From: Deinococcus sp.
GTDB lineage: Bacteria > Deinococcota > Deinococci > Deinococcales > Deinococcaceae
Assembly: GCA_018260375.1 (NCBI GenBank)
Contig: JAGLBF010000088.1
Coordinates: 1 to 10,076 of the forward strand
Direction of reading: 5' to 3'
DNA length: 10,076 nt
Shown: positions 1 through 6,161 of the stretch, in pieces
How positions within the stretch are numbered: position 1 is the stretch's first letter
Layout of the letters: every line of letters begins with the position of its first letter
Notes under the pieces: model-generated
Databases searched by the model: none
Seen by the model: the letters and a program-made list of their open reading frames with translations, nothing else
What the model was told of the DNA's origin: nothing
Position numbers and translations under genes: made by a program

Positions 1-43
1 GATTGATTCGGAAGTACGCCAAATCAATCGGAATCCGTATAAG
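1..43 (-). repeat. Dispersed ATACGG repeat, copy F, reverse orientation, cut by window edge
   Basis: Read on the minus strand, bases 42 down to about 23 give TTATACGGATTCCGATTGA. This matches the left end of the repeat copy at 2638 with one mismatch over about 19 bases. The rest of the copy diverges or lies beyond the edge. It is on the same strand as the GCS2-type gene (stop at 293) and lies downstream of it. Confidence 0.55.
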
Positions 44-106
44 TCGTTTAGGCAAAAACACAAAGCCCTCTGGCAGTCTGACATTCTAGCTGTCTATAAC
101 TTGTGA
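2..106 (+). CDS. Possible C-terminal fragment of a gene cut by the left edge
   Basis: A + strand frame is open from base 2 to a TGA at 104-106 and encodes 34 residues beginning IDSEVRQINRN and ending DILAVYNL. The peptide is charged and polar (several R, K and Q) and reads like a plausible protein tail, but I cannot name its family and there is no start in the window. An open run of 34 codons can arise by chance. The segment also overlaps a reverse-oriented copy of the dispersed repeat at 1-43, so either the repeat forms part of the coding end, as it does in the PIG-L gene at 2656, or the frame is accidental. Confidence 0.25.
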   Translation: MDSEVRQINRNPYKSFRQKHKALWQSDILAVYNL

Positions 107-292
107 CAAGGCCAAATGCTCAGGTGCCTAAGTATGTTATACGGGCTATACTTTACTCTAACACAACCTCAAAACTCCTGTTTATTCCCCTTTGTATCCA
201 AGTCTGTACCATTTTCTACTTATACTGGCCTTATTTCATCATATATTCAACACGATTCTGGCCGGAATATGTAATTATCTGCGCGTTAAGCC
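107..292. other. AT-rich gap without a supported gene
   Basis: This 186-base stretch is clearly richer in A and T than its neighbours. It contains another TTATACGGGCT string at about 137-147, possibly a decayed repeat end. A + strand frame starting GTG at 103 passes through it and would encode hydrophobic residues, but it continues antisense through the ligase gene and has no convincing start signal. I see no terminator with a T-run after the ligase stop. Confidence 0.4.
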
Positions 293-1345
293 TTACTTCT
301 TATTCTCTATATATGCTTTTCGGGCAATGGCAGGCAGCTTGGGCAGGTAATAGCGGGCAAATCCGGCGGGGCCTTGCCAGTGGGGAGGGCGGGGGTGGGG
401 CGTGGCGAGGTCTTGCCAGAGGCCCGTGCGGTAAAGCCCGTCTAAATGCGCCAGAGTGCTCGCCCAGCCATGCTGCTGGGTGTGAGCCACCACCCGCTGG
501 GCTTCGGTGTGTTCGGCCCAGTGGGGGTCAAAGCCGGTGGTGTCTTGTAACTCCTGGGCGCGGACTTGCAAGTTGGAGCTGTAGCCTGTCAGTGCCTCGG
601 CACGCAGGGCGTTGTACATTTCGGCCTCAAAGGGGAGGGTGTGCGGCAGCCGAGCCACGCCTTCTATGGCCTTTAATATGGCCCATAGCCGCTCTGGGTC
701 GGGCACAGGGTCAAGTACGCGCAGCTCTATGGTGCCCAGTCGCCGTGTGATGATGATGTCCTGAAAGCGCTCATAGCGGTCATCTCCTAGTCTGCCCAGT
801 GCAAATGACGCGCTCACCCGTCCCAAGCCGTCTGGGTGCAGTTGGCGGGCAAAGTACGGGCTGCTGCTGCTTGCGCGCGTCAGCACAGGCAAGAAATAGG
901 CCAGATTGCCATACACGCGCCTGGTTTGGTTTGCCGGCACGCCGATATGAACGTGCAAGCCACAGGTGTGGTAACGGTCACTGCTGGGCAATGCCCCCAG
1001 GGCAACTAGTTGGCCTGTGGTAAACAGCCTGCTCAGCTCGGCGCGGCGGGCCATAGTCGCCATAAACAGGGTGGCGGCGCTGCCTTCTATGCCGGTGCTC
1101 ACCTCTACACTGCTCATCGGCTCGCGCCACGCGGCTTTGCCCCGCCTAAAGTTGGTGGCCGTAGCGGCCCAGTTGCGCCCCGGCTCTTGCCACAGCAGCT
1201 GACCCATAGGCCACAAACTGCCCAGGCTGCTGCGGCCCTGATACAGCACAAACAGTTCTTCTTCCAGGCCGAAGGTCAGCGGCAGTGCCGAGGTGACGGC
1301 CTGTGAGGAGGCAGCGTGGGTCAGGGCAGAAGGTGCAGCGTGCAT
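293..1345 (-). CDS. Carboxylate-amine ligase, glutamate-cysteine ligase family 2 (GCS2/YbdK-like)
   Basis: A 350-residue protein with hallmarks of the GCS2 family of ATP-dependent gamma-glutamyl or carboxylate-amine ligases. These are the acidic FGLEEEL motif at residues 25-31, CGLHVHIG at 128-135 and TIELRVLD at 205-212, spaced as in the family and lying in the ATP/Mg-binding fold. Members ligate glutamate to cysteine or to another amine in the cytoplasm; which substrate applies here cannot be read from sequence. No glutathione synthetase gene is adjacent. The length is usual for short family members. I place the start at ATG 1345 because a TACACT box lies 7 bases upstream (leaderless). An in-frame TTG at 1375 would add ten residues but would put that box inside the gene. 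It is transcribed alone and divergently from the PIG-L gene. Family call is firm, substrate unknown. Confidence 0.85.
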   Translation of the reverse strand: MHAAPSALTHAASSQAVTSALPLTFGLEEELFVLYQGRSSLGSLWPMGQLLWQEPGRNWAATATNFRRGKAAWREPMSSVEVSTGIEGSAATLFMATMARRAELSRLFTTGQLVALGALPSSDRYHTCGLHVHIGVPANQTRRVYGNLAYFLPVLTRASSSSPYFARQLHPDGLGRVSASFALGRLGDDRYERFQDIIITRRLGTIELRVLDPVPDPERLWAILKAIEGVARLPHTLPFEAEMYNALRAEALTGYSSNLQVRAQELQDTTGFDPHWAEHTEAQRVVAHTQQHGWASTLAHLDGLYRTGLWQDLATPHPRPPHWQGPAGFARYYLPKLPAIARKAYIENKK

Positions 1346-1352
1346 AAGTGCC

Positions 1353-1358
1353 AGTGTA
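1353..1358 (-). promoter_or_regulatory. -10 box of the GCS2-type ligase, leaderless
   Basis: TACACT on the minus strand, 7 bases before ATG 1345. There is no Shine-Dalgarno sequence between box and start and no clear TTGACA at the usual -35 distance. The same box and spacing recur before other genes in the window. Confidence 0.6.
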
Positions 1359-1478
1359 CGTTTTGTTAGGGCCAAACGGTTTCAGATCAGTGGTCAAGCC
1401 TCTTGTTGCTCCTAGCCCCCTAAAGCTGTTTACTCACCACTGCCTGGCACTCCAGCTTATGTTCCAACCCGACTTATG

Positions 1479-1484
1479 TATAGT
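1479..1484 (+). promoter_or_regulatory. -10 box of the PIG-L gene, leaderless
   Basis: TATAGT, immediately preceded by TG, ends 8 bases before ATG 1493. Transcription would therefore begin at or next to the start codon. No purine-rich ribosome binding site is present in the 8 bases AGCCAGAC. Confidence 0.6.
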
Positions 1485-1492
1485 AGCCAGAC

Positions 1493-2656
1493 ATGCCCCC
1501 TAAGTCCCCGCCTCGACCTGTATCTGTCCTCAAGGTCCAAAAGCGCCGCCTTCCCTGGAAGCGCTTGACGGTGTTGTTGTTGGCTATTAACTTGGTTGCG
1601 GCTTTTATTAATGGGTGGAGTTGGCTTCCTACGGGGCGCTCTACGGTGCGTAAAGTGCAGCAGCAAGCCGCCAAGCTGCCCGTCATCTCTTCGCTCAAAG
1701 GCAAAGTCATCTTTATCTCGCCTCACCCTGATGACGAAACCCTGGCGGCAGGCGGGCTACTACAGGACATTCAGGCGAAGGGCGGACAGGTGTATGTGGT
1801 GTTTTTGACAAGCGGTGACGGCTTTGCCCTTGACGCCCGCGTCACCCACCGCAGCGTCACCGCTACCCCTGCTGAAATGCTCAGGCTGGGCAACCACCGC
1901 ATGCAAGAAGCCCGTAACGCCACACAGCTACTGGGCATTCCCCAGGATCACATTTACTTTTTGGGCTTTCCTGACCGTGGCCTGAACGCCATTTACCTGC
2001 AAAATTACCTCACGCCGCTGACCAGTCCCTTTACCAAAGTAAACCATGTGCCGTACTCAGGCACCGTCAAACCTGGCGCGCCGTACACAGGCCGCGAGTT
2101 AGAAGACCTGCTGGGCGAAGTCTTTTACCATATTTCCCCCGACGTCGTGCTGGCCCCCACCTTCTTTGACGGTCACCCCGACCACCGCACTGCGGCCTAT
2201 CTCAGCACCCGCTTGGCGAGTTTGTACGGGGCTAGGCTGTATTTTTATATGGTACACGGCGGCGTAGAGTGGCCCCTGCCCAAAGGTTTGCACCAGGAAT
2301 TGCCCCTCAGCCCGCCGCAGCAGAGCTTACAGGGCGTGCAGTGGAACCGCTATTTGTTGACTTCTGAGCAGCAGACACGCAAAATAGCCGCCATTAAAGC
2401 CTATCAGTCGCAGCTTAAGGTCATCCCGCGCTTTATGTGGGCCTTTGTGCGCCAAAATGAACTGCTGTTGCCTGCACCGATACCAAGCGCGCATGAACTG
2501 GGTCTACAAGAATCAACCGTACATACACCAAAAGTACACGCACCAAAAGTACACGCACCAAAGGTACAGAGACCAACAGTGCAGGCATCAACAGTACAGC
2601 TGTTGAGCGAGTCGCACGGAGCCGCTCTGCGGAGTCGTTATACGGGTTCCGATTGA
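1493..2656 (+). CDS. Membrane-anchored PIG-L (LmbE-like) family deacetylase
   Basis: A 387-residue protein. Residues 1-24 are basic and proline-rich, and 25-40 form one hydrophobic segment that looks like a signal anchor, so the catalytic domain probably faces outside. HPDDE at 78-82 and GHPDHR at 227-232 are the zinc-binding and catalytic motifs of the PIG-L/LmbE family, which removes N-acetyl groups from GlcNAc-linked substrates such as GlcNAc-PI, GlcNAc-malate or mycothiol precursors. The substrate here is unknown. The domain ends near residue 330. The tail from about 342 is a pentapeptide repeat (KVHAP-like) coded by a 15-bp minisatellite, and the last codons with the TGA lie in a dispersed repeat. 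The start is ATG 1493, 8 bases after a TATAGT box. The adjacent divergent GCS2-type ligase makes a thiol or sugar link tempting, but context alone does not show one. Confidence 0.88.
   Translation: MPPKSPPRPVSVLKVQKRRLPWKRLTVLLLAINLVAAFINGWSWLPTGRSTVRKVQQQAAKLPVISSLKGKVIFISPHPDDETLAAGGLLQDIQAKGGQVYVVFLTSGDGFALDARVTHRSVTATPAEMLRLGNHRMQEARNATQLLGIPQDHIYFLGFPDRGLNAIYLQNYLTPLTSPFTKVNHVPYSGTVKPGAPYTGRELEDLLGEVFYHISPDVVLAPTFFDGHPDHRTAAYLSTRLASLYGARLYFYMVHGGVEWPLPKGLHQELPLSPPQQSLQGVQWNRYLLTSEQQTRKIAAIKAYQSQLKVIPRFMWAFVRQNELLLPAPIPSAHELGLQESTVHTPKVHAPKVHAPKVQRPTVQASTVQLLSESHGAALRSRYTGSD
2519..2599 (+). repeat. 15-bp tandem minisatellite inside the PIG-L coding region
   Basis: Five head-to-tail 15-base units, starting at 2519, 2534, 2549, 2564 and 2579, are followed by a partial unit ending near 2599. 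The central units read GTACACGCACCAAAA and decay toward the 3' side (GTACAGAGACCAACA, GTGCAGGCATCAACA). Because 15 is divisible by three, the array encodes five-residue repeats (VHTPK, VHAPK, VHAPK, VQRPT, VQAST) without shifting the frame. Confidence 0.9.
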
Positions 2657-2793
2657 ACCTTGCTGACTACGCGGTGAAAGCCACGCGGCAAAAGACCATA
2701 CCTTGAAAGACCATGCGGTAAAAGAAGGTCAGCGGGAGTAACAAAAACAGGCGGCGCCTTTGCGACTGTGCTGGCCTAAAGCGCAGTCTGTAC
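2638..2793 (+). repeat. Dispersed ATACGG repeat, copy A
   Basis: Begins TTATACGGGTTCCGATTGAA and ends GCGCAGTCTGTA. Shared inner blocks are ACCTTGCTGA, ACGCGGTGAAA and AAGAAGGTCAGCGG. The outer ends are imperfect inverted repeats (ATACGGGTT against the reverse complement of the CCGTAT-type end), which gives the element a MITE-like look, although I see no target-site duplication. Compared with copy B it carries an extra stretch with repeated AAAGACCAT-like blocks near 2690-2720. Its first 19 bases lie in the PIG-L coding end. Confidence 0.75.
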
Positions 2794-2852
2794 TTGTTTA
2801 GGAGAGCTGGATTAAAAATGAAATAGAGAGGCCCAACAAGCGGCCCGGCGAT

Positions 2853-2902
2853 TGAGGCCTGGGCCTTGAGTGAGCACTGGGCCATGAGTCAGCACTGGGC
2901 GG
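2853..2902 (+). repeat. Imperfect tandem repeat, 18-bp unit
   Basis: TGAGTGAGCACTGGGCCA (2867-2884) is followed directly by TGAGTCAGCACTGGGCGG (2885-2902). A shorter related unit, TGAGGCCTGGGCCT, precedes them at 2853-2866. The function is unknown. It lies about 60 bases upstream of the likely citrate synthase promoter. Confidence 0.6.
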
Positions 2903-2961
2903 GCCTTCGGCGGTCTGGCGGCTGATACTAAACTGCTTAGACAAATCACGCCTGTGACCTT

Positions 2962-2990
2962 TAGACAATGTTTCAATATTCGGCTATACC
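2962..2990 (+). promoter_or_regulatory. Candidate promoter of citrate synthase
   Basis: TAGACA (2962-2967), a 17-base spacer and TATACC (2985-2990) fit the sigma-70-type layout and would give a leader of roughly 50 bases. A competing possibility is TACAGT at 3035-3040, which ends 9 bases before ATG 3050 and would give a leaderless transcript like the window's other genes. Confidence 0.4.
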
Positions 2991-3049
2991 CGTCCACTTG
3001 CCAATTTTCTTATTTCCTCCTGACGGTTGAGTGCTACAGTAAGGGAACT

Positions 3050-4183
3050 ATGACAGAAATTGCCAAAGGGCTTGAAGGTGTATTGTTCACCGAAACCCAA
3101 CTCACCTTTATCAACGGAACAGAAGGCATACTCACCCACTTGGGGATCCCTATTCAGGAGTGGGCCGAAAAGAGCAGCTTTGAAGAACTCAGCTACGCGC
3201 TCTTGTATGCCAAGCTGCCTACCGCCGCCGAGCTCAAGCAGTTTGACGCCGACCTCAAGGCCAACCGCGCCATCCCGGCCAAGCTGAGCGAAGCGATCGC
3301 CTCTTTTCCCAAAGATGTACACCCTATGCAAGCGCTGCGTACCGCCGTGTCCTATCTGGGCCTCTTTGACCCGCAAGCCGAGGCAACCAGCGAGGCCGAC
3401 CGCTACGCCATCAGCGTGCGCCTCATTGCTCAGTTTGCCACCATCATCGCCGCTATTGCCCGTGCTAGACAGGGCAAAGAGGCGGTAGCTCCCCGCGACG
3501 ACCTTAACCACGCGGGTAACTTTTTGTATATGCTCAACGGTCAGGAAGCCACCCCTGAGCAAGCCCGTCTCTTTGACATTGCCTTGATCCTGCACGCTGA
3601 CCACGGTATGAATGCCAGCACCTTTACCGCTATTGCTACCAGCAGCACACTGAGCGATATGTATTCTTGCATGACCAGCGCTATTGGCGCCCTTAAAGGC
3701 CCGCTGCACGGCGGCGCCAACGAGGCCGTAATGGATATGCTTGACGAGATCGGTGATCCCAGCAAAGCCGCCGATTACATCAATAAAAAGCTGGATGACA
3801 AAGAAAAAATCATGGGCGTAGGTCACCGTGTATACAAGTACTTTGACCCCCGTTCACGCGTGCTGCGCGACTATGCTGAGCATGTGGCCAGCAAACAAGG
3901 CAAGAGCACCTACTACCAGATTCTGGAAAACATTGAGAAAGTGGTGGTTGAGCGCATCGGCTCCAAGGGCATTTACCCCAACGTGGACTTTTACAGCGGC
4001 ACTGTGTACAGCGACTTAGGCATCGCCAAAGAGTTCTTCACGCCTATTTTTGCGCTGGCACGTATCAGCGGTTGGTCAGCCAGCGTTATTGAATACACCC
4101 GCAATAACCGCTTGCTGCGCCCCGATGCACTGTATACCGGTGCGACTGACCAGCACTATATTGACCTCAACGACCGCCAGTAG
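3050..4183 (+). CDS. gltA: Citrate synthase
   Basis: A 377-residue protein of the short citrate synthase type found in thermophiles, Gram-positives and Deinococcota. It condenses oxaloacetate and acetyl-CoA to citrate, the entry step of the TCA cycle, in the cytoplasm. The catalytic triad is intact: His220 in GPLHGGANE, His259 in GVGHRVYK and Asp313 in NVDFYSG. LHADHGMNAS at 181-190 and the RISGWSASVIEY block near the end are family signatures. Upstream in-frame codons from 2954 exist, but the conserved N-terminus begins at ATG 3050, which has AAGGGA at 3041-3046 (short spacing) and also a TACAGT box 9 bases upstream, so the mode of initiation is uncertain. A 2-methylcitrate synthase role is possible in this family, but no propionate genes are nearby. 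Confidence 0.96.
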   Translation: MTEIAKGLEGVLFTETQLTFINGTEGILTHLGIPIQEWAEKSSFEELSYALLYAKLPTAAELKQFDADLKANRAIPAKLSEAIASFPKDVHPMQALRTAVSYLGLFDPQAEATSEADRYAISVRLIAQFATIIAAIARARQGKEAVAPRDDLNHAGNFLYMLNGQEATPEQARLFDIALILHADHGMNASTFTAIATSSTLSDMYSCMTSAIGALKGPLHGGANEAVMDMLDEIGDPSKAADYINKKLDDKEKIMGVGHRVYKYFDPRSRVLRDYAEHVASKQGKSTYYQILENIEKVVVERIGSKGIYPNVDFYSGTVYSDLGIAKEFFTPIFALARISGWSASVIEYTRNNRLLRPDALYTGATDQHYIDLNDRQ

Positions 4184-4193
4184 GTGACAAGCT

Positions 4194-4220
4194 AGCCACC
4201 CAGTAAGCCCCCGGGTGGCT
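4194..4220 (+). terminator. Hairpin after citrate synthase
   Basis: AGCCACCC (4194-4201) pairs perfectly with GGGTGGCT (4213-4220) around an 11-base loop, starting 11 bases after the stop codon. No T-run follows, so it may protect the 3' end or act with a factor rather than being a classical intrinsic terminator. Confidence 0.5.
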
Positions 4221-4278
4221 GCCGCTTAGGGTATACAGGTTGTTCTCTGTTCCCAGCATTCACTGCCTTTTTTGCACT

Positions 4279-4322
4279 GCCCCTGTCCGTTGAGGTGGGG
4301 GCTTTTGTGTGGCTTTTTTTTT
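4279..4322 (+). terminator. Possible second terminator after citrate synthase
   Basis: GCCCC (4279-4283) can pair with GGGGC (4298-4302), followed by TTTT and then nine T residues at 4314-4322. The stem is only five pairs and the loop is long, so support is modest. The T9 tract is the strongest part. Confidence 0.35.
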
Positions 4323-4432
4323 CCTAACACTGCTTTTGCCCCAGCACTCCTCACGGCGAATGGTGGTAATACGGGCTGCCGCTCCATTCCAGCACAGTCA
4401 GCATCTTCACCGCACCTCGCCAGCAAAGGCGT

Positions 4433-4491
4433 GCGGACTTCGACTTGAAGCTTGTCAAAAACACACTGAAAGAAGACCAGCAGAATCCGTA
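4433..4491 (+). repeat. Dispersed ATACGG repeat, copy E, short and degenerate
   Basis: Base-by-base alignment with copy B supports homology: CGGACTTCGACTTGAAGCTT, then GTCAAAAACACACTGAAAGA, then AGACCAGCAG, against ACGGGTTCTCACTTGAACCTT, GCTAGAAACGCGGTAAAAGA and AGGCCAGCGG. It ends early in CAGAATCCGTAG, whose complement CTACGGATTCTG mirrors the left end. It therefore looks like a roughly 60-base form with inverted ends. Confidence 0.6.
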
Positions 4492-4690
4492 GAAGTTAAA
4501 GGTCGGTTGTAAACCCGTCTTCTCGCATCATGTCACAGGCGTCACAGAGTCAGATACCGAAGGTTTTGAAGAGATACGTCACAATTTATGAATATTGGAT
4601 GACGTGTCAGCGCAGCTTGCAAGGACTTTTGTCTTTTGGTAGGTAAAGTATACAGAGCAAAAATTAATGTTCGCTGTTGTCAGATAGATG

Positions 4691-4696
4691 AAGGGG
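4691..4696 (+). promoter_or_regulatory. Shine-Dalgarno sequence deciding the GTG start at 4703
   Basis: AAGGGG ends 6 bases before an in-frame GTG at 4703, good spacing for ribosome binding. Alternatives are ATG 4688, which overlaps this site and has none of its own, and ATG 4718, which has a TTTAAT box 6 bases upstream and could be leaderless. Confidence 0.45.
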
Positions 4697-4702
4697 CGTC
4701 TC

Positions 4703-4993
4703 GTGTTTAATATCCCTATGAACGAGCTGACCCCCCCCAACGTTATTCTTGAAGCCCACCAGATCCTCAAAAGGCTGCATGAGGGACGCTGTAACGCCGT
4801 GCAGGGCGCAACACACGCCGCACTGCGCTGGTTAGAAAACTGCAAGATGGTAGAAGTGAACACACAACGCGGTAATACCGAGTACCGCATCACCAGTTGG
4901 GGTCGTATGGCTTTGCTGGGCCGTGAAGCTATTTCTGTGACAGAGCGCCAGCAAGTGTGGGCGCAAAAAGCCCCCTACACCTTGCTTTGGTAA
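4703..4993 (+). CDS. Small winged-helix-like protein of unknown function
   Basis: About 96 residues from GTG 4703 (101 from ATG 4688, 91 from ATG 4718). I do not recognise the exact family. A helix-rich N-terminal part (VILEAHQILKRLHEG) is followed by ALRWLENCKMVEVNTQRG and NTEYRITSWGRMALLG. This arrangement, a helix, a short turn, a beta hairpin and then an 'iT..GR.aL' segment, resembles the wing region of small PadR/MarR-like winged-helix proteins. DNA binding is an inference from that pattern. There is no membrane segment or signal peptide. The gene carries a C8 tract at 4731-4738 (Thr10-Pro11-Pro12) that could slip. It is monocistronic and ends before a bidirectional terminator shared with the tRNA genes. 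Confidence 0.7.
   Translation: MFNIPMNELTPPNVILEAHQILKRLHEGRCNAVQGATHAALRWLENCKMVEVNTQRGNTEYRITSWGRMALLGREAISVTERQQVWAQKAPYTLLW
4731..4738 (+). repeat. C8 homopolymer tract in the 5' end of the small gene
   Basis: Eight consecutive C residues within codons 10-12 counted from GTG 4703. A one-base change in tract length would shift the frame near the N-terminus. Confidence 0.9.
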
Positions 4994-5013
4994 GGTAAGC
5001 CCCGCTGCTCAAC

Positions 5014-5046
5014 AAAAAAACCCGCACGAAGCGGGCTTTCTTTTTT
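5014..5046. terminator. Bidirectional intrinsic terminator
   Basis: CCCGC (5021-5025) pairs with GCGGG (5031-5035) around ACGAA. On the + strand the stem is followed by CTTTCTTTTTTT, and on the minus strand by seven T residues (the A7 run at 5014-5020). It can end both the small + strand gene (stop at 4993) and the minus-strand tRNA transcript (last tRNA base 5047). Confidence 0.8.
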
Positions 5047-5121
<75 letters not shown>

Positions 5122-5147
5122 AAACCGGTGCATAGCTAGAGATAAGG

Positions 5148-5223
<76 letters not shown>

Positions 5224-5245
5224 TTAAGTCAGCCAAGCGAACAAA

Positions 5246-5274
5246 ATAATACTAGGACGCGGGCTATTAGTCAA
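5246..5274 (-). promoter_or_regulatory. Strong promoter of the two-tRNA unit
   Basis: On the minus strand, TTGACT (5274-5269), a 17-base spacer and TATTAT (5251-5246) come close to the sigma-70 consensus with ideal spacing. The CAT tRNA begins 22 bases after the -10 box. This is the best -35/-10 pair in the window, as expected for stable RNA. Confidence 0.8.
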
Positions 5275-5277
5275 GGT

Positions 5278-5320
5278 GGCGTCAGGTTTCACCTTCCTAC
5301 AGTCGGTAAGACCTGCCGCC
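5278..5320 (-). terminator. Long hairpin after the Yip1-family gene
   Basis: GGCG-T-CAGGT (5278-5287) pairs with ACCTG-C-CGCC (5311-5320), with an inner ACC/GGT (5291-5293/5305-5307). It starts 9 bases after the minus-strand stop and ends 3 bases before the tRNA -35 box. It lacks a T-run, so it could be an RNA end-stabiliser or an insulator for the tRNA promoter. Confidence 0.5.
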
Positions 5321-5329
5321 TATTGCGTG

Positions 5330-5938
5330 CTACCCAATCGGCAGCGTGGTGGCTAGCGCTAGCGCCAGAAACAGCAATACAAGACCAAAAAAGCCGCTGA
5401 GCAGCACGGCGAGCGCGCCGCGCGGGGCTTTCAGCTGATAGCCCGCTGCAAGCATATGCGCCAGCAAGATCAAACTCCAGAAACTTAGCAACGCGCTCAC
5501 GCCGCTAAAGACCACAGCCGCGTCGCCCATACCGAGCGGGGCCAGCAAGTAGCCCAGCAGCACAGGCAAGCTGCTCCAGGCCGCTGCCAGTCGGGCAGGG
5601 CGCACAGGCTTGGGGGCGCTTTGTGTGGCTGTCACCTTGCCGCCCAGCAATTTGGCTCCCCAGTACAGCAAGACAGGCCACAGCGCCGCTTGTAGAAAGC
5701 CGCTGAGAAGCCCCAACATCAGCGCCGCGCCCTGAATATTACTGGCGTTGAGTTCGGGAAAGTAAGCCAGGAGTTGCTCGCGCATCTGCGGCGAAAGCGC
5801 CGAGAAAACCCCGCCCGCTACCAGCAACGGCACAGCCCAGTAGTCACCCTGAGCGGTGTTGAGCAGCTGTTGCATGGTTTCAGTGGGGCGAAGCCAGACG
5901 GTTTGCCAGGGAGAAGGGGGGGGTTGTTGCTCAGGCAC
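5330..5938 (-). CDS. Yip1-family integral membrane protein
   Basis: A 202-residue protein with about five hydrophobic segments at roughly 33-48, 70-98, 118-138, 143-166 and 173-199. It has a short cytosolic-type N-terminus containing PWQTVWLRPTETMQQLL, the W...RP.ET block typical of bacterial Yip1-domain proteins. The bacterial role is poorly defined: the family sits in the cytoplasmic membrane and is related to eukaryotic Rab-interacting Yip1, but no reaction is known. The start is GTG 5938, 7 bases after a TACACT box (leaderless). A C8 tract covers codons 6-8 (Pro-Pro-Pro). The gene is monocistronic and divergent from queG. Family assignment rests on the topology and this N-terminal motif only. 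Confidence 0.75.
   Translation of the reverse strand: MPEQQPPPSPWQTVWLRPTETMQQLLNTAQGDYWAVPLLVAGGVFSALSPQMREQLLAYFPELNASNIQGAALMLGLLSGFLQAALWPVLLYWGAKLLGGKVTATQSAPKPVRPARLAAAWSSLPVLLGYLLAPLGMGDAAVVFSGVSALLSFWSLILLAHMLAAGYQLKAPRGALAVLLSGFFGLVLLFLALALATTLPIG
5926..5933 (-). repeat. C8 homopolymer tract in the 5' end of the Yip1-family gene
   Basis: Eight C residues on the coding strand (G8 on +) form codons 6-8 of the gene, right after GTG CCT GAG CAA CAA. A length change would shift the frame before the first membrane segment. Confidence 0.9.
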
Positions 5939-5945
5939 GCCCCGC

Positions 5946-5951
5946 AGTGTA
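5946..5951 (-). promoter_or_regulatory. -10 box of the Yip1-family gene, leaderless
   Basis: TACACT on the minus strand, 7 bases before GTG 5938. The intervening GCGGGGC is GC-rich but too close to the start to act as a ribosome binding site in an RNA that begins there. Confidence 0.55.
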
Positions 5952-6161
5952 GCAGGCAGGGGGCGGTACTACAGACTGCGTTGCAGCCCAGCACAGGTAG
6001 AAAGGTGTCGATTGCGCTACCGCGAAAGACGTACTTGGTTGTGCTCTTGAAAGAGATACATATGAAGCTGTTGAATAAAAATAACCGTTTAGAATATCGA
6101 CGCAAGCCTATAATTACATTTTACATTTCCTATCTTATACGTTGTCCAGTAATGCCTTAGC

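Larger units (their letters stand above)
2657..3049. other. Intergenic region between PIG-L gene and citrate synthase
   Basis: Holds the rest of repeat copy A (to about 2793), a short spacer, an 18-bp imperfect tandem repeat (2853-2902), a GC-rich stretch with a GCCTTCGGC mini-hairpin near 2903-2911, and the citrate synthase promoter region. Short frames on both strands lack start signals and I do not call them. Confidence 0.5.
4184..4702. other. Long gap between citrate synthase and the small winged-helix-like gene
   Basis: Holds, in order, a hairpin just after the citrate synthase stop (4194-4220), a GC hairpin followed by T-runs (4279-4322), an ATACGGGCT string at about 4369 that may be a decayed repeat end, repeat copy E (4433-4491), and an AT-rich stretch (4550-4690) with a TATACA box at 4649-4654. 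Frames here are short, cross the repeat and have no start signal, so I call no gene. Confidence 0.5.

Noticed and set aside
103..750. + strand 215-codon frame with a hydrophobic N-terminal half
   Set aside because: Its second half is antisense to the well-supported GCS2-type ligase. The hydrophobic part comes from an AT-rich, pyrimidine-rich stretch and there is no start signal at GTG 103.
1346..1375. Longer N-terminus of the GCS2-type ligase from TTG 1375
   Set aside because: It would place the TACACT -10 box inside the coding region. ATG 1345 has the box 7 bases upstream, like other genes here.
2519..2599. CRISPR array
   Set aside because: The units are 15 bp, head-to-tail without spacers, and in frame within a coding sequence. 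This is a minisatellite.
2638..2793. Target-site duplications around the dispersed repeat
   Set aside because: Copy B has TTA on both sides, but copies A and D do not show matching flanks, so recent transposition is not supported.
2954..3049. 32-residue N-terminal extension of citrate synthase
   Set aside because: The conserved family start fits ATG 3050, and the extension overlaps the candidate promoter and has no initiation signal.
2984..3826. Minus-strand 280-codon frame
   Set aside because: It is the antisense shadow of citrate synthase, whose catalytic residues are all intact on the + strand.
4586..4608. Radiation/desiccation response motif of Deinococcus
   Set aside because: TTATGAATATTGGATGACG shares only the TTATG start with the palindromic motif and lacks the second half-site.
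6062..6160. Small 32-codon frame in the divergent intergenic region
   Set aside because: No -10 box at the leaderless distance and no Shine-Dalgarno site. The composition is like the surrounding AT-rich noncoding DNA.
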